64,000 nt of DNA, taken from NCBI GenBank assembly GCA_017307375.1, contig JAFKFH010000003.1, positions 496,001-560,000 on the forward strand. Reading direction: 5' to 3'. This document shows, piece by piece, positions 1 through 8,843 of the stretch; the stretch's first letter is position 1; each line of letters starts with the position of its first letter. The translations under genes were made by a program, and so were the position numbers. The notes below the pieces were generated by a model that was not told the origin of the DNA, searched no databases, and saw only the letters and a list, made by a program, of their open reading frames with translations. This DNA is from Alphaproteobacteria bacterium (GTDB lineage: Bacteria > Pseudomonadota > Alphaproteobacteria > Ferrovibrionales > Ferrovibrionaceae).

Positions 1-1348
1 CGTGGTCGGCGGTGATCAGCAGCACCCCGCCTGCTTCGGTCACTGCGGCCTCGACCCGCCCCAGGCAGGCATCCACCGCCTCCGCCGCCTTGACGGCGGC
101 GGCCAGGATCCCGGAATGGCCGACCATGTCGGGATTGGCGTAGTTGACCACGATCAGGTCGTACTTGGCCGACTGGATCGCGGCGACCAGGCGGTCGGTC
201 AGCTCGGGCGCCGACATTTCCGGCTGCAGGTCGTAGGTCGCGACCTTGGGCGAGGGCACCAGGATCCGCTCCTCGCCGGGGAAGACCTGCTCGTCGCCGC
301 CGTTCAGGAAGAAGGTGACGTGGGCGTATTTCTCGGTCTCGGCGATGCGCAGCTGGGTCATGCCGGCCTTGGCCACGACCTCGCCCAAGGTGTCGGCGAA
401 GCGGATCGGCGGGTAGAGCACCAGCAGCAGCGGGTCGAGCGCCGAGGAATAGCTGGTCATGCCGGCGGCGGCGGCGAAGGCCGGGCGACGGGCGCGTGCG
501 AAGCCGTCGAACGCCGGGTCGACCAGCGCGGTCATGATCTCGCGGGCGCGGTCGGCGCGGAAATTGGCCAGCACCAGCCCGTCGCCGTCGCGCATGCCGT
601 CATAGCCGTCCACGACCGTGGGTTGGACGAATTCGTCGGTTTCCCCCGCGGCATAGGCGGCGGCGATCGCCGCCTCGGGCGTTGCCGCCGGCCGGCCCGT
701 GGCATCGACCAGCGCCGCGTAGGCGGCCGCGACCCGGTCCCAGCGCTTGTCGCGGTCCATCGCATAGAAGCGCCCGGTCAGGGTGGCGAAGCGCACGCCG
801 GGCGTGTCGCCCAGGCCGGCGCGCAGCTGGGCCAGGAATCCGGCCGCGCTCTGCGGCGGGGTGTCGCGGCCGTCGAGGAAGGCGTGGATCAGCACCTCGA
901 CGCCCTGGGCGGCGGCGACCTTGGCCAGGGCGATCAGATGATCCTGATGCGAGTGCACGCCGCCGTCCGACATCAGCCCCATCAGGTGCAGCCGGCCGCC
1001 GGCGGTCTTGGTCCGGGCGATCAGCTCGACCAGCGGCGGATTGACGGCAAAGCCGCCCTCGGCGATCGCGGTGTCGATCCGCGGCAGGTCGGGCACGGCG
1101 ATGCGCCCGGCGCCGATGTTCATGTGCCCGACCTCGGAATTGCCCATCTGCCCGTCCGGCAGGCCGACATCGCGGCCCGAGGTCATCACCTCGGCCGTCG
1201 GCGCCTGCGCGACCAGCCGGCGCCAGTTGGGCAGCCGGGCCTGGGCCAGCGCATTGTCGGTCGGGTCCTGCCGCAGGCCCCAGCCGTCCAGGATGCACAG
1301 GACGACGGGACGCGGATGCTTGGCCGGGGTAAAGGGGGCTTCGGTCAT
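1..1348 (-). CDS. gpmI: 2,3-bisphosphoglycerate-independent phosphoglycerate mutase (C-terminus beyond window)
   Basis: Interconverts 3- and 2-phosphoglycerate in glycolysis/gluconeogenesis in the cytoplasm, using two metal ions and a phosphoserine intermediate. The ATG at 1346-1348 gives an N-terminus with VVLCILDGWGLR (first metal-binding Asp) and then the serine-nucleophile region NSEVGHMNIGAGR. About 449 codons are visible, out of roughly 510 usual for the family. The visible part ends at VLLITADH, the conserved region carrying later metal ligands, so only the C-terminus is missing. It has no operon partner inside the window; the LysR gene upstream is on the same strand but separated by 50 bp. 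Identification is by motifs and is secure. Confidence 0.96.
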   Translation of the reverse strand, partial: MTEAPFTPAKHPRPVVLCILDGWGLRQDPTDNALAQARLPNWRRLVAQAPTAEVMTSGRDVGLPDGQMGNSEVGHMNIGAGRIAVPDLPRIDTAIAEGGFAVNPPLVELIARTKTAGGRLHLMGLMSDGGVHSHQDHLIALAKVAAAQGVEVLIHAFLDGRDTPPQSAAGFLAQLRAGLGDTPGVRFATLTGRFYAMDRDKRWDRVAAAYAALVDATGRPAATPEAAIAAAYAAGETDEFVQPTVVDGYDGMRDGDGLVLANFRADRAREIMTALVDPAFDGFARARRPAFAAAAGMTSYSSALDPLLLVLYPPIRFADTLGEVVAKAGMTQLRIAETEKYAHVTFFLNGGDEQVFPGEERILVPSPKVATYDLQPEMSAPELTDRLVAAIQSAKYDLIVVNYANPDMVGHSGILAAAVKAAEAVDACLGRVEAAVTEAGGVLLITADH

Positions 1349-1398
1349 GATGGCGCCTATATAGGGCAAAAGCCCGGCGATTTGAATTGGCCGCCGGA

Positions 1399-2313
1399 TC
1401 AAATCGTCGGCGAGGCGTCGGCCTCGGCGGAAAGCCAGTCGGCGAAGGCGGCAACCGCCGGGCGCTGCCAGTGGCTCGACGGCGCCACCAGGTAGTAGGC
1501 CCAGCCCGCCGCCAGCGTGTCGGGCAGCGGCCGGACCAGCCGCCCCTTGGCGACCAGGTCGCCGATCAGCTGGCTGCGCGCCAGCACCACGCCCTGGCCG
1601 GCGGCGGCGACGCTGATCGCGGTGGCCGAATCGGTAAAGCGCGGGCCGCGGGCCAGATGGGCCGGGGCGATCCCGGTGCCGGCCAGCCAGTGCGACCAGT
1701 CCAGCCATGGCTGGTGCGGCACCGCGTCGTGATGGTGCAGCAGCGGCAGCGCGCCCAGATCGGCCAGCCGGGTCAGCGGCGGCCGGTCGGCCAGCAATTC
1801 CGGGCTGCAGGCCGGGAAGACGACTTCGTCGGCCAGCTTGCGGGCCTGCAGCCCGGGGAACAGCCCGGCCGAATAGCGCACCGCCAGGTCGACCTCGTCG
1901 CGGCCGAAATCGATCAGCCGGCTTTCCGACCGCACCACCAGGTCCAGGGCGGGCAGCCGCCGCGCCAGCCGGCCGAGCCGCGGGCCCAGCCAGAATGCGG
2001 CGAAGGCGGGCAGGGCCGAAACCACCAGGCGCCCCGCCACGGCGGGGCCCTGCAGCTGCGCGGTCGCCGCGGCCAGACGGTCCAGCCCCTCGGCCAGGCC
2101 CGGGGCGAGGTTGCGCCCGGCCTCGGTCAGCACGAGGCCGTTGGGCCGGCGCAGGAACAGGCCCAGCCCCAGCTGGTCTTCCAGCGCCCTGACCTGCTGG
2201 CTGACCGCGCCCGGGGTGACGCCGAGCTCGATGGCCGCGGCGACGAAGCCGCCATGGCGGGCGGCGGCTTCGAAGGCGCGCAACTGGTTCAGCGGCGGCA
2301 GGCGTCTGGTCAT
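1399..2313 (-). CDS. LysR-family transcriptional regulator (GcvA-like)
   Basis: DNA-binding activator/repressor of 304 residues, the usual LysR length. The N-terminal winged helix-turn-helix is clear: LPPLNQLRAFEAAARHGGF, then VTPGAVSQQVRALEDQLG and LFLRR. The rest is the periplasmic-binding-like effector domain. The NQLRAFEAAARHGGF opening is typical of the GcvA subgroup. It is transcribed away from the GST gene that starts at 2421, with a 107-bp gap. Divergent LysR regulators usually control the neighbour and themselves, so the GST gene is the likely target (inference). The effector cannot be read from the sequence. Confidence 0.9.
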   Translation of the reverse strand: MTRRLPPLNQLRAFEAAARHGGFVAAAIELGVTPGAVSQQVRALEDQLGLGLFLRRPNGLVLTEAGRNLAPGLAEGLDRLAAATAQLQGPAVAGRLVVSALPAFAAFWLGPRLGRLARRLPALDLVVRSESRLIDFGRDEVDLAVRYSAGLFPGLQARKLADEVVFPACSPELLADRPPLTRLADLGALPLLHHHDAVPHQPWLDWSHWLAGTGIAPAHLARGPRFTDSATAISVAAAGQGVVLARSQLIGDLVAKGRLVRPLPDTLAAGWAYYLVAPSSHWQRPAVAAFADWLSAEADASPTI

Positions 2314-2420
2314 CGCAAGGCGTAGTTTATCTCAGCCTCTGGCGCCGAAATACTGGTTTGCGGCGCAATTTCCGCTCGGTCATCGTCGGGCTGACCAATA
2401 TCCGCTGGGGCTCGACCGCC

Positions 2421-3026
2421 ATGTACGTGCTTTACGACTATCTCGATTCCGGCAACGGCTACAAGCCGCGCCTGCTGCTGGCGCTGCTGGGCCTGCCCTA
2501 TCGCCGGATCGAGCTCGATATCGACAAGGCCGAGACCCGCACCCCGGAATTCCTGGCCAAGAACCCGAACGGCCGCATCCCGGTGCTGGAACTGCCCGAC
2601 GGGTCGCTGCTGCCGGAGTCGAACGCGATTCTCTATTACCTGGCCGAAGGCACGCCGTACTGGCCGGACGATCGCATCGCCCGGGCCCAGGTGCTGCAGT
2701 GGATGTTCTTCGAGCAGTACAGCCATGAGCCTCATGTCGCCGTGGCCCGGTATATCCTGCGCCATCTGCCGGCCAACCATCCCCGCCATGCCGAACTGCC
2801 GATGCGGCGGGAACGCGGCGGAGAGGCGCTGGCGGTGATGGAAGGGCATCTGGCGACCCGCGACTTCTTCGTCGCCGGCCGCCCGACGATCGCCGACCTC
2901 GCCCTCTACGCCTATACCCATGTCGCGGCCGAGGGCGGCTTCGACCTGGCGCCTTTTCCAGCGATCCGCGCCTGGCTCGGCCGCATCGCCGCGCTGCCCG
3001 GCTACATCCCGATTACCAGGGGCTAG
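2421..3026 (+). CDS. glutathione S-transferase family protein
   Basis: Cytoplasmic GST-fold protein of 201 residues, likely glutathione-dependent detoxification or isomerisation. The N-terminal thioredoxin-like domain runs MYVLYDYLDSGNGYKPRL to about residue 80, with the cis-Pro region NGRIPVLEL and the glutathione-binding ESNAILYYLA motif. An all-helical C-terminal domain follows, with the N-capping/hydrophobic staple region TIADLALYAY. I chose the ATG at 2421 because the family begins just there; an in-frame start at 2358 would add 21 residues unlike any GST. Divergent from the LysR gene. The specific substrate is unknown. Confidence 0.88.
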   Translation: MYVLYDYLDSGNGYKPRLLLALLGLPYRRIELDIDKAETRTPEFLAKNPNGRIPVLELPDGSLLPESNAILYYLAEGTPYWPDDRIARAQVLQWMFFEQYSHEPHVAVARYILRHLPANHPRHAELPMRRERGGEALAVMEGHLATRDFFVAGRPTIADLALYAYTHVAAEGGFDLAPFPAIRAWLGRIAALPGYIPITRG

Positions 3027-3042
3027 TTCGCATCTGCGGCAG

Positions 3043-3067
3043 CGGGGCCGGGCCAAGTCCGGCCCTG
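3043..3067 (+). terminator. possible terminator hairpin after the GST gene
   Basis: A 9-bp stem (3043-3051 with 3059-3067, one G-T pair) and a 7-nt loop lie 17 bp after the GST stop. There is no U-tract right after the stem; a run of seven T occurs about 35 bp further on. Only moderately convincing as an intrinsic terminator. Confidence 0.4.
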
Positions 3068-3139
3068 CGCTGCAATGATTGCGCGACGGCGCGACCCAGG
3101 GTTTTTTTGTGCGGTTGCGAAGGCGGGGTTTTTTCCGTT

Positions 3140-3160
3140 AGTTTCGCGCCGTGCGAAACT
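3140..3160. promoter_or_regulatory. perfect 8-bp inverted repeat, candidate operator
   Basis: AGTTTCGC, 5-nt spacer, GCGAAACT. The dyad ends 14 bp before the ATG of the CitE-like lyase gene, in the position of a repressor site overlapping the 5' leader. No regulator gene is adjacent, so the factor is unknown. Confidence 0.5.
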
Positions 3161-3174
3161 CAGGGGTACCCGCC

Positions 3175-4041
3175 ATGGCTTCATCCGTCCGCCCGCGCCG
3201 CAGCGTGCTCTACATGCCGGGCTCCAACGCCCGGGCGCTCGAGAAGGCGAAGACGCTGGCCGCCGACGGCCTGATCCTCGACCTGGAGGATGCGGTCGCC
3301 CCCGACGCCAAGGCGATCGCCCGCCAGCAGGTGACCGACGCGGTCAAGGGCGGCGGCTATGGCGCGCGCGAGCTGATCATCCGCGTCAACGGCCTCGACA
3401 CCCCCTGGGCGCGCGACGACCTCGCCGCCGCCGCGGCGGCCGGTCCGGACGCGATCCTGATCCCGAAGGTCGAGAGCGCGGCGATGGTCGCCGAGGCCGA
3501 GGCGCTGATCGCGGCCGCGCCCGCGCACACCACGCTGTGGGTGATGATGGAAACCCCGCGCGGCATCCTGCGGGCCGAGGAGATCGCCGGGGCCAGCCCC
3601 CGGCTGGCCGCGCTGGTCCTCGGCACCTCCGACCTGGCCAAGGATACCCATGCCCATCACACCGCCCTGCGGCTGCCGTTCCTCTACAGCCTGTCGGTCT
3701 GCGTGCTGGCGGCGCGCGCCAACAACCTCACCGTGCTCGACGGCGTCTATCTCGACCTGAAGGACAACGACGGCTTCGTCGCCGCCTGCCGCCAGGGCCT
3801 CGAGCTCGGCTTCGACGGCAAGACGCTGATCCATCCCGACCAACTGGCCGGGGCGAACGAGGTCTTCGCGCCGACCGCGGCGCAGGTTGCCCAGGCCCGC
3901 AAGATCGTCGCCGCCTACGAGGCGGCCGAGGCCGAGGGCAAGGGCGTCGTCGTGGTCGACGGTCGCCTGGTCGAGAAGCTGCACGTGGTCGAGGCGCAGC
4001 GGCAGATCGCGCTGGCCGACGCCATCGCGGCGATGGGCTGA
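3175..4041 (+). CDS. HpcH/HpaI aldolase / citrate-lyase-beta-like CoA-ester lyase
   Basis: CitE-family (beta/alpha)8 enzyme of 288 residues acting on CoA esters with Mg2+. Visible family motifs: RSVLYMPGSNARALEKAKTL at the start, LILDLEDAV, the metal-binding IPKVES region, VMMETPRGIL, and the C-terminal GFDGKTLIHPDQ. The ATG at 3175 is preceded by AGGGG; an upstream GTG would add an atypical tail. The next gene (11-bp gap) looks like a mesaconyl-CoA hydratase. That pairing suggests malyl-CoA/beta-methylmalyl-CoA lyase or malyl-CoA thioesterase (Mcl2-type) activity in the ethylmalonyl-CoA pathway. Length fits Mcl2 better than the ~320-residue Mcl1. The exact reaction is inference. Confidence 0.85.
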   Translation: MASSVRPRRSVLYMPGSNARALEKAKTLAADGLILDLEDAVAPDAKAIARQQVTDAVKGGGYGARELIIRVNGLDTPWARDDLAAAAAAGPDAILIPKVESAAMVAEAEALIAAAPAHTTLWVMMETPRGILRAEEIAGASPRLAALVLGTSDLAKDTHAHHTALRLPFLYSLSVCVLAARANNLTVLDGVYLDLKDNDGFVAACRQGLELGFDGKTLIHPDQLAGANEVFAPTAAQVAQARKIVAAYEAAEAEGKGVVVVDGRLVEKLHVVEAQRQIALADAIAAMG

Positions 4042-4052
4042 AGGGGCACGCG

Positions 4053-5102
4053 ATGAAGACCAACCCCGGCAACTTCTTCGAGGATTTCCGCCTCGGCCAG
4101 GACATCGTCCATGCCACGCCGCGCACGGTGACGGCGGGCGACGTCGCGCTCTACACCGCTCTTTACGGGCCGCGCTTCGCCCTGCAAAGCTCGGACGACT
4201 TCGCCCGCGCGCTGGGCCTGCCGGCCGCGCCGGTCGACGACCTCCTGGCCTTCCACGTCGTCTTCGGCAAGACCGTGCCGGACATCTCGCTCAATGCCGT
4301 CGCCAATCTCGGCTATGCCGACGTGCGCTGGCTGAAGTCGGTCTATCCCGGCGACACGCTCGCCACCCGCTCGACCGTGATCGGGCTGCGCGAGAACGCC
4401 AATCGCAAGTCGGGCATCGTCTATGTCCGCTCGACCGGCACCAACCAGCGCGGCGAAACCGTGCTCGACTACGTCCGCTGGGTGATGGTGCGCAAGGCGC
4501 GCGAAGCGGCGCCGACGCCCGAGACGGTCGTGCCCGACCTGCCCGAGCGCGTGGCGCCCGACCGTCTCGTCGTGCCCGCCGGGCTGGCCTTCGCCGGCTA
4601 CGACTATGAACTGGCCGGCCAGCCCCATGGCTGGGACGACTACGAGGTGGCCGAGAAGATCGATCATGTCGACGGCATGACGATCGAGGAGGCCGAGCAC
4701 ATGCTGGCCACCCGCCTCTACCAGAACACCGCCAAGGTCCATTTCAACCAGCTGCAGCAGGGCGCCTCGCCGCTCGGCCGCCGGCTGATCTACGGCGGCC
4801 ACGTCATCAGCCTGGCCCGCGCCCTGACCTTCAACGGCCTGGCCAATGCCGTGTCGGTGCTGGCGATCAACGGCGGCCGCCACGTCAACCCGACGCTTGC
4901 CGGCCACACCATCCATGCCTGGTCCGAGGTGGTCGAGAAGGCGGAACTGCCGGGCCGCAGCGATGCCGGCGCGCTGCGCCTGCGCACCATCGCGACCAAA
5001 GACCAGCCCTGCGCGGCCTTTCCCGATCGCGACGCCGCCGGCAAATATCCCGACTCCGTCGTCCTGGATCTCGACTACTGGGTGCTGATGCCGCGTCGCT
5101 GA
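4053..5102 (+). CDS. mch: mesaconyl-CoA hydratase-like MaoC-family dehydratase
   Basis: Predicted double-hotdog enzyme, 349 residues, that reversibly hydrates mesaconyl-CoA to beta-methylmalyl-CoA, a step of the ethylmalonyl-CoA pathway for acetate/C2 assimilation. The sequence reads as a full-length Mch: NFFEDFRLGQDIVHATPRTV at the start, the first hotdog with YTALYGPRFALQSS, and a second with VHFNQLQQ and GRRLIYGGHVISLARAL. The ATG at 4053 follows GGGGCAC. It lies 11 bp after the CitE-like gene and is probably cotranscribed with it. Its 3' end overlaps the convergent P-loop gene by 28 bp. Other pathway genes (ccr, ecm) are not in the window. Confidence 0.85.
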   Translation: MKTNPGNFFEDFRLGQDIVHATPRTVTAGDVALYTALYGPRFALQSSDDFARALGLPAAPVDDLLAFHVVFGKTVPDISLNAVANLGYADVRWLKSVYPGDTLATRSTVIGLRENANRKSGIVYVRSTGTNQRGETVLDYVRWVMVRKAREAAPTPETVVPDLPERVAPDRLVVPAGLAFAGYDYELAGQPHGWDDYEVAEKIDHVDGMTIEEAEHMLATRLYQNTAKVHFNQLQQGASPLGRRLIYGGHVISLARALTFNGLANAVSVLAINGGRHVNPTLAGHTIHAWSEVVEKAELPGRSDAGALRLRTIATKDQPCAAFPDRDAAGKYPDSVVLDLDYWVLMPRR

Positions 5103-5617
5103 TCGGCATCGCCGCCTGCCGGAAGGCCGTCGAGCCAGGCGGCGACCCCGGCCGGCGTCGTGAAGGTCAGCCGCGTGCCGGCGAAACCCGCGACGATGTC
5201 GTGCATCTTCGGCCGGTGGCTGCGGCGGTAGTTCCAGACATATTTCAGGAATGGCCAGTCGAACCGCTCGGGGCAGCCCGGCGACATCTCGGCGCGGGTG
5301 CGGCCATAACCCGACAGCGTCCGGCGCAGCACGCGCAGCAGGCAGACCGGCATGGCCAGATCGAGGAAGATCAGCGTGTCGGCGCGCGCCAGCCGCAGCT
5401 CCAGCGTGCCGCCGTACTGGCCGTCGATGATCCAGCTTTCGCCCGCGGCCAGCCCCGCGACCCGCGCGCGCCAGTCGTCGCGCGGCGGCTCGACCCAGCC
5501 CGGGCGCCAATATTCCCGGTCGAGATGGACGACCGGCAGGCCGGTCCGTTCCCCCAGCCGGCGCGCCAGCGTCGACTTGCCCGACCCGGAGCAGCCGATG
5601 ATGACGACGCGCCGCAC
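5075..5617 (-). CDS. P-loop kinase-like protein (topology-modulation/adenylate-kinase-like)
   Basis: Small cytoplasmic NTP-binding protein of 180 residues. It has a Walker A GCSGSGKST at residues 8-16, then LPVVHLDREYWRPGW and the WIIDGQYGGTLELRL segment typical of the FlaR/topology-modulation family of small kinase-like proteins. The biochemical role of this family is poorly known. It starts 3 bp after the amn stop, so it is the last gene of the rsmB-amn unit. It converges on mch with a 28-bp overlap. Confidence 0.75.
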   Translation of the reverse strand: MRRVVIIGCSGSGKSTLARRLGERTGLPVVHLDREYWRPGWVEPPRDDWRARVAGLAAGESWIIDGQYGGTLELRLARADTLIFLDLAMPVCLLRVLRRTLSGYGRTRAEMSPGCPERFDWPFLKYVWNYRRSHRPKMHDIVAGFAGTRLTFTTPAGVAAWLDGLPAGGDADQRRGISTQ

Positions 5618-5620
5618 CGT

Positions 5621-7108
5621 TCAGCGGAAGGCGGTTTCGGAGAACGAGCGCAGCTTGCGGCTGTGCAATTGCTCCAGCCCGCCGTCGCGCAGCATTTCCA
5701 TCGCGCGCACGCCGATCTTCAGATGCTGGTCGACCGAGGCGCGGTAGAAGCGATCGGCCATGCCGGGCAGCTTGAGATGGCCGTGCATCGGCTTGTCGGA
5801 GACGCAGAGCAGCGTGCCGTAGGGCACGCGGAAGCGATAGCCGTTGGCCGCGATCGTCGCCGATTCCATGTCGAGTGCGATGGCGCGCGACAGGTTGAAG
5901 CGGGCGACCAGCTCGCGCTGTTCCTTCAGTTCCCAGTTGCGGTCGTCGACGGTCGCGACCGTGCCGGTGCGCATCAGCGCCTTCAGGGCATAGCCCGCCA
6001 TGCCGGAAACCTCGGCCACCGCGTTCTCCAGCGCCTGCTGCACCTCGGCCAGCGCCGGCAGCGGCACCCAGGTCGGCAGCGCCTCGTCCAGCACATGGTC
6101 CTCGCGCACATAGGCATGGGCCAGCACGTAGTCGCCGAGCTTCTGGGTATCGCGCAAGCCCGCGCAATGGCCCAGCATCATCCAGGCATGCGGCCGCAGC
6201 ACGGCGACATGGTCGGTGATGGTCTTGGCGTTCGACGGGCCGACGCCGATATTGATCACCGTGATGCCCGAGCCGTCGGCCCGCTTCAGGTGATAGGCCG
6301 GCATCTGCGGCAGGCGCGGCGGCCGCGCGCCCTGGACGAAGCTTGCCGGATCGGCGTCGAAGCGCGGGGTGATGACGTTGCCCGGCTCGACGAAGGCGAC
6401 ATAGCCGCGGGGATCCTCGGCCCGCATCAGGTCCTGGCCCAGGCGGACGAATTCGTCGACGTAGAACTGGTAGTTGGTGAACAGGACGAAGTCCTGGAAA
6501 TGCTCGGCCGAGGTGGCGGTGTAGTGCTTCAGCCGGTGCAGCGACAGGTCGACGCGCGCGGCGGTGAACAGTGCCAGCGGCTGACGCTCGGTCGGCGGCA
6601 GGAAGAAGGCGCCGTTGGCGATGGCATCGTCGAGCCCGGCCAGGTCGGGCAGGTCGAAGACGTCGCCGATGGTGGCGATGCGGGCGGGGTCGAGATCGCC
6701 CTCGACATGCATCGCATCCCCTAGGGCAAAGTGGATCGGGATCGGCCGGTTCGACAGCCCGATCTCGAGCGGCACGCCGTGATAGTCGAGCAGGCGCGTG
6801 AACTGGTCGCGCCAGTAGCCGGCGAACAGGTCGGGCCGGGTCAGGGTGGCGCGGTACGTACCGGGGCCGGGCACGAAGCCGTAGGCGAGCCGCGAATCGA
6901 GCCGGGTCAGCGTCGTCGTCGTCAGCTCGACATACGGATACCACGACCGGACGCGGGCACCCGTTGCCTCGCCCCGGGCATAGGCCTGGAAACGCCGGGT
7001 CAGATGCGCGATCTGGGCGTCATAGAGCGCGGTCACATGGGCGATGGCCGCGTCCGGGTCGGTGAAGGTCCGGGGTTGGACCGGGTCCAGGCGGTCGAAC
7101 TCGATCAT
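5621..7108 (-). CDS. amn: AMP nucleosidase
   Basis: Hydrolyses AMP to adenine and ribose-5-phosphate, helping to set the adenylate pool. At 495 residues it is close to the E. coli enzyme. The N-terminal regulatory domain (about 1-170) includes RVRSWYPYVELTTTT and SNRPIPIHFALGDAMH. The C-terminal nucleoside-phosphorylase-like domain carries GSGITVINIGVGPSNAKTI and ALDMESATIAANGYRFRVPY; the DMES motif supplies the ribose/base-binding acidic residue. It starts 4 bp after the upstream rsmB-like stop, so the two are probably cotranscribed. Confidence 0.93.
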   Translation of the reverse strand: MIEFDRLDPVQPRTFTDPDAAIAHVTALYDAQIAHLTRRFQAYARGEATGARVRSWYPYVELTTTTLTRLDSRLAYGFVPGPGTYRATLTRPDLFAGYWRDQFTRLLDYHGVPLEIGLSNRPIPIHFALGDAMHVEGDLDPARIATIGDVFDLPDLAGLDDAIANGAFFLPPTERQPLALFTAARVDLSLHRLKHYTATSAEHFQDFVLFTNYQFYVDEFVRLGQDLMRAEDPRGYVAFVEPGNVITPRFDADPASFVQGARPPRLPQMPAYHLKRADGSGITVINIGVGPSNAKTITDHVAVLRPHAWMMLGHCAGLRDTQKLGDYVLAHAYVREDHVLDEALPTWVPLPALAEVQQALENAVAEVSGMAGYALKALMRTGTVATVDDRNWELKEQRELVARFNLSRAIALDMESATIAANGYRFRVPYGTLLCVSDKPMHGHLKLPGMADRFYRASVDQHLKIGVRAMEMLRDGGLEQLHSRKLRSFSETAFR

Positions 7109-7111
7109 CGC

Positions 7112-8716
7112 TCATCCCTTCCGTTCGAGCACGGCGACGAAAAAGCCGTCGCAGCCGTGGCGTGCCGGGGTCAGCAGCAGCATGTCGCCCTTGGCCGGCG
7201 GCGCCCCGCCGACCGTTTCGGCCCAGACCTCGGCGATCGGCCGCAGCGTGAAGTCGGGCTGGCGGGCCAGGAAGGCCGCCACCTGGTCCTCGTTCTCGGC
7301 CCGCAGCAGCGAGCAGGTGACGTAGACGACCCGCCCGCCCGGCGCCACCAGCCGCGCGGCATCGTCGAGCAGCCGCGACTGCGCCGCGGTCAGTTCGGGC
7401 AGGTCGGTCGGGGCCAGCCGCCAGCGGGCATCGGGCTTGCGCCGCCAGACGCCGGTGCCGGTGCAGGGCGCGTCGACCAGCACGCGGTCGGCCTCGCCGC
7501 CGTGGCGCTTGATCCATTTGCGGTCGAGTTCGCGGCATTCGGCATTGTGCACCCCGGCCCGGCGCAGCCGGGTGCGGGCCCGCGCCAGCCGGCCTTCCGA
7601 AATATCGAGGGCGACGAGGCGGCCGCGATTGGCCATCTGGCCCGCCATCGCCAGCGTCTTGCCGCCGGCCCCGGCGCAGAGGTCGACGACGAACTGGCCG
7701 GGCCGGGCATCGGCCAGCAGCGATGCGAGCTGCGAGCCCTCGTCCTGCGGCTCGACCAGCCCGTCGGCCAGCGCCTTGGCCGGGCCGATGTCGGTGCCGG
7801 GCTTCAGCCGCAGGCCCAGCGGCGAATAGGGCGTCGGTGCGGCTTCGAGCCTGTCCTGGGCCAGGCGATCGCGGGCCAGGTCGCGCTTGCCCGCCAGCGC
7901 GTTGACCCGCAGGTCCAGCGGGGCGGGGCGCAGCATCGCCTGCATCTCGGCTTCGAGATCGCGGCCGAAACGCTCGGCCAGTGCCGGTTCGAGCCAGGCG
8001 GGAATGCCGGCGCGCGTCGCCCCGGGCATGTCCGGGTGGTCGATCGTATGGTCGCCCAGCGCCTCGGCCAGCTTGCTCAGCTCCGGGTCCGGCCGGCGGA
8101 CCTGGGCCAGCGCATCCTTGGGCTTGCGCTTGCGCACCAGGATCTGCATGGCGACCAGCCGGGCCTGGTCGGTCGGCGGCAGGCCGCGCCCGGCGCGGTC
8201 GATCCACCAGTCCAGGCCGGCGCGGTAGCGCATGACGTCGTCGACCATGCGCTCGATCTGCGCGCGCTCCTGGCCGTCGACATGCGGCCGGCCGCGGAAC
8301 CAGTCGTTCTTGGCCTTGTCGGCCGTCGCCCGGCCATAGGACATCGCGTCCAGCACGTCGAGGGCATGGGCAAAGCGCCGCGAGGCGGCGCCGGCCTGGG
8401 GCCGGCGGGCGGCGGCGTCGCGCTCGGCCTGCTCGCGCACCTTGCGGCCGGCGCGCTGGCGCGGCGCCCGTTCGGCGGCGTCGGCGGCCGGTTTCTGCCG
8501 TTCTTCGGCCGGGCCGTCGTCGCGACGGGTGCGGTTGGCGCGGGCCTCGTCGAAATCGGCCTTGCGGGCCAGGTTGCGCGGCCGTTCGCCGGGGCGCGGC
8601 TTGCGCGCCTCCGGCGCCTTGGGGGCGGTCGTCCGGTCGGCCGGGCCCTTCTTGCCGCCGGGGGGCTTGCCCCCTGCGGTGCCGCGGCCGCTGCGCGGGG
8701 GGCGTCGCTCGTCCAT
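7112..8716 (-). CDS. RsmB/NOP-family RNA (cytosine-5) methyltransferase
   Basis: SAM-dependent m5C methyltransferase acting on rRNA or tRNA, 534 residues from the ATG at 8716, which has GGAG about 9 bp upstream. Residues 1-110 are a low-complexity Arg/Lys/Ala/Pro tail, probably RNA-binding and disordered. A NusB-like helical region follows, then the Rossmann domain: [17 protein letters not shown] (SAM site), [18 protein letters not shown] (catalytic PC motif) and [19 protein letters not shown] (second catalytic Cys). The long basic N-terminus is unusual in length. It is divergent from dapD and first in the unit with amn. The exact target base cannot be told from sequence. Confidence 0.9.
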   Translation of the reverse strand: MDERRPPRSGRGTAGGKPPGGKKGPADRTTAPKAPEARKPRPGERPRNLARKADFDEARANRTRRDDGPAEERQKPAADAAERAPRQRAGRKVREQAERDAAARRPQAGAASRRFAHALDVLDAMSYGRATADKAKNDWFRGRPHVDGQERAQIERMVDDVMRYRAGLDWWIDRAGRGLPPTDQARLVAMQILVRKRKPKDALAQVRRPDPELSKLAEALGDHTIDHPDMPGATRAGIPAWLEPALAERFGRDLEAEMQAMLRPAPLDLRVNALAGKRDLARDRLAQDRLEAAPTPYSPLGLRLKPGTDIGPAKALADGLVEPQDEGSQLASLLADARPGQFVVDLCAGAGGKTLAMAGQMANRGRLVALDISEGRLARARTRLRRAGVHNAECRELDRKWIKRHGGEADRVLVDAPCTGTGVWRRKPDARWRLAPTDLPELTAAQSRLLDDAARLVAPGGRVVYVTCSLLRAENEDQVAAFLARQPDFTLRPIAEVWAETVGGAPPAKGDMLLLTPARHGCDGFFVAVLERKG

Positions 8717-8843
8717 GGTCGCCTGCTCCTTCAGAATCCTGTCCCCAGTGCCTAGACCAATACCGGCGGCGGGGAAAGCCCGATTGACAGGGCTAAGGGG
8801 CCGGCTAAAGTCCGCCCCCTGTATCGGACGGAGGACAAGACCC

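Noticed and set aside
3075-5102. A single 675-codon plus-strand frame ending in the mesaconyl-CoA hydratase
   Set aside because: The first 326 codons are an out-of-frame reading of the CitE-like gene; the real enzyme starts at 4053.
3915-6944. A 1009-codon open frame on the minus strand covering mch, the P-loop gene and amn
   Set aside because: It is antisense or out of frame to three clear genes and reads as Arg/Ala/Pro-rich sequence, a by-product of high GC.
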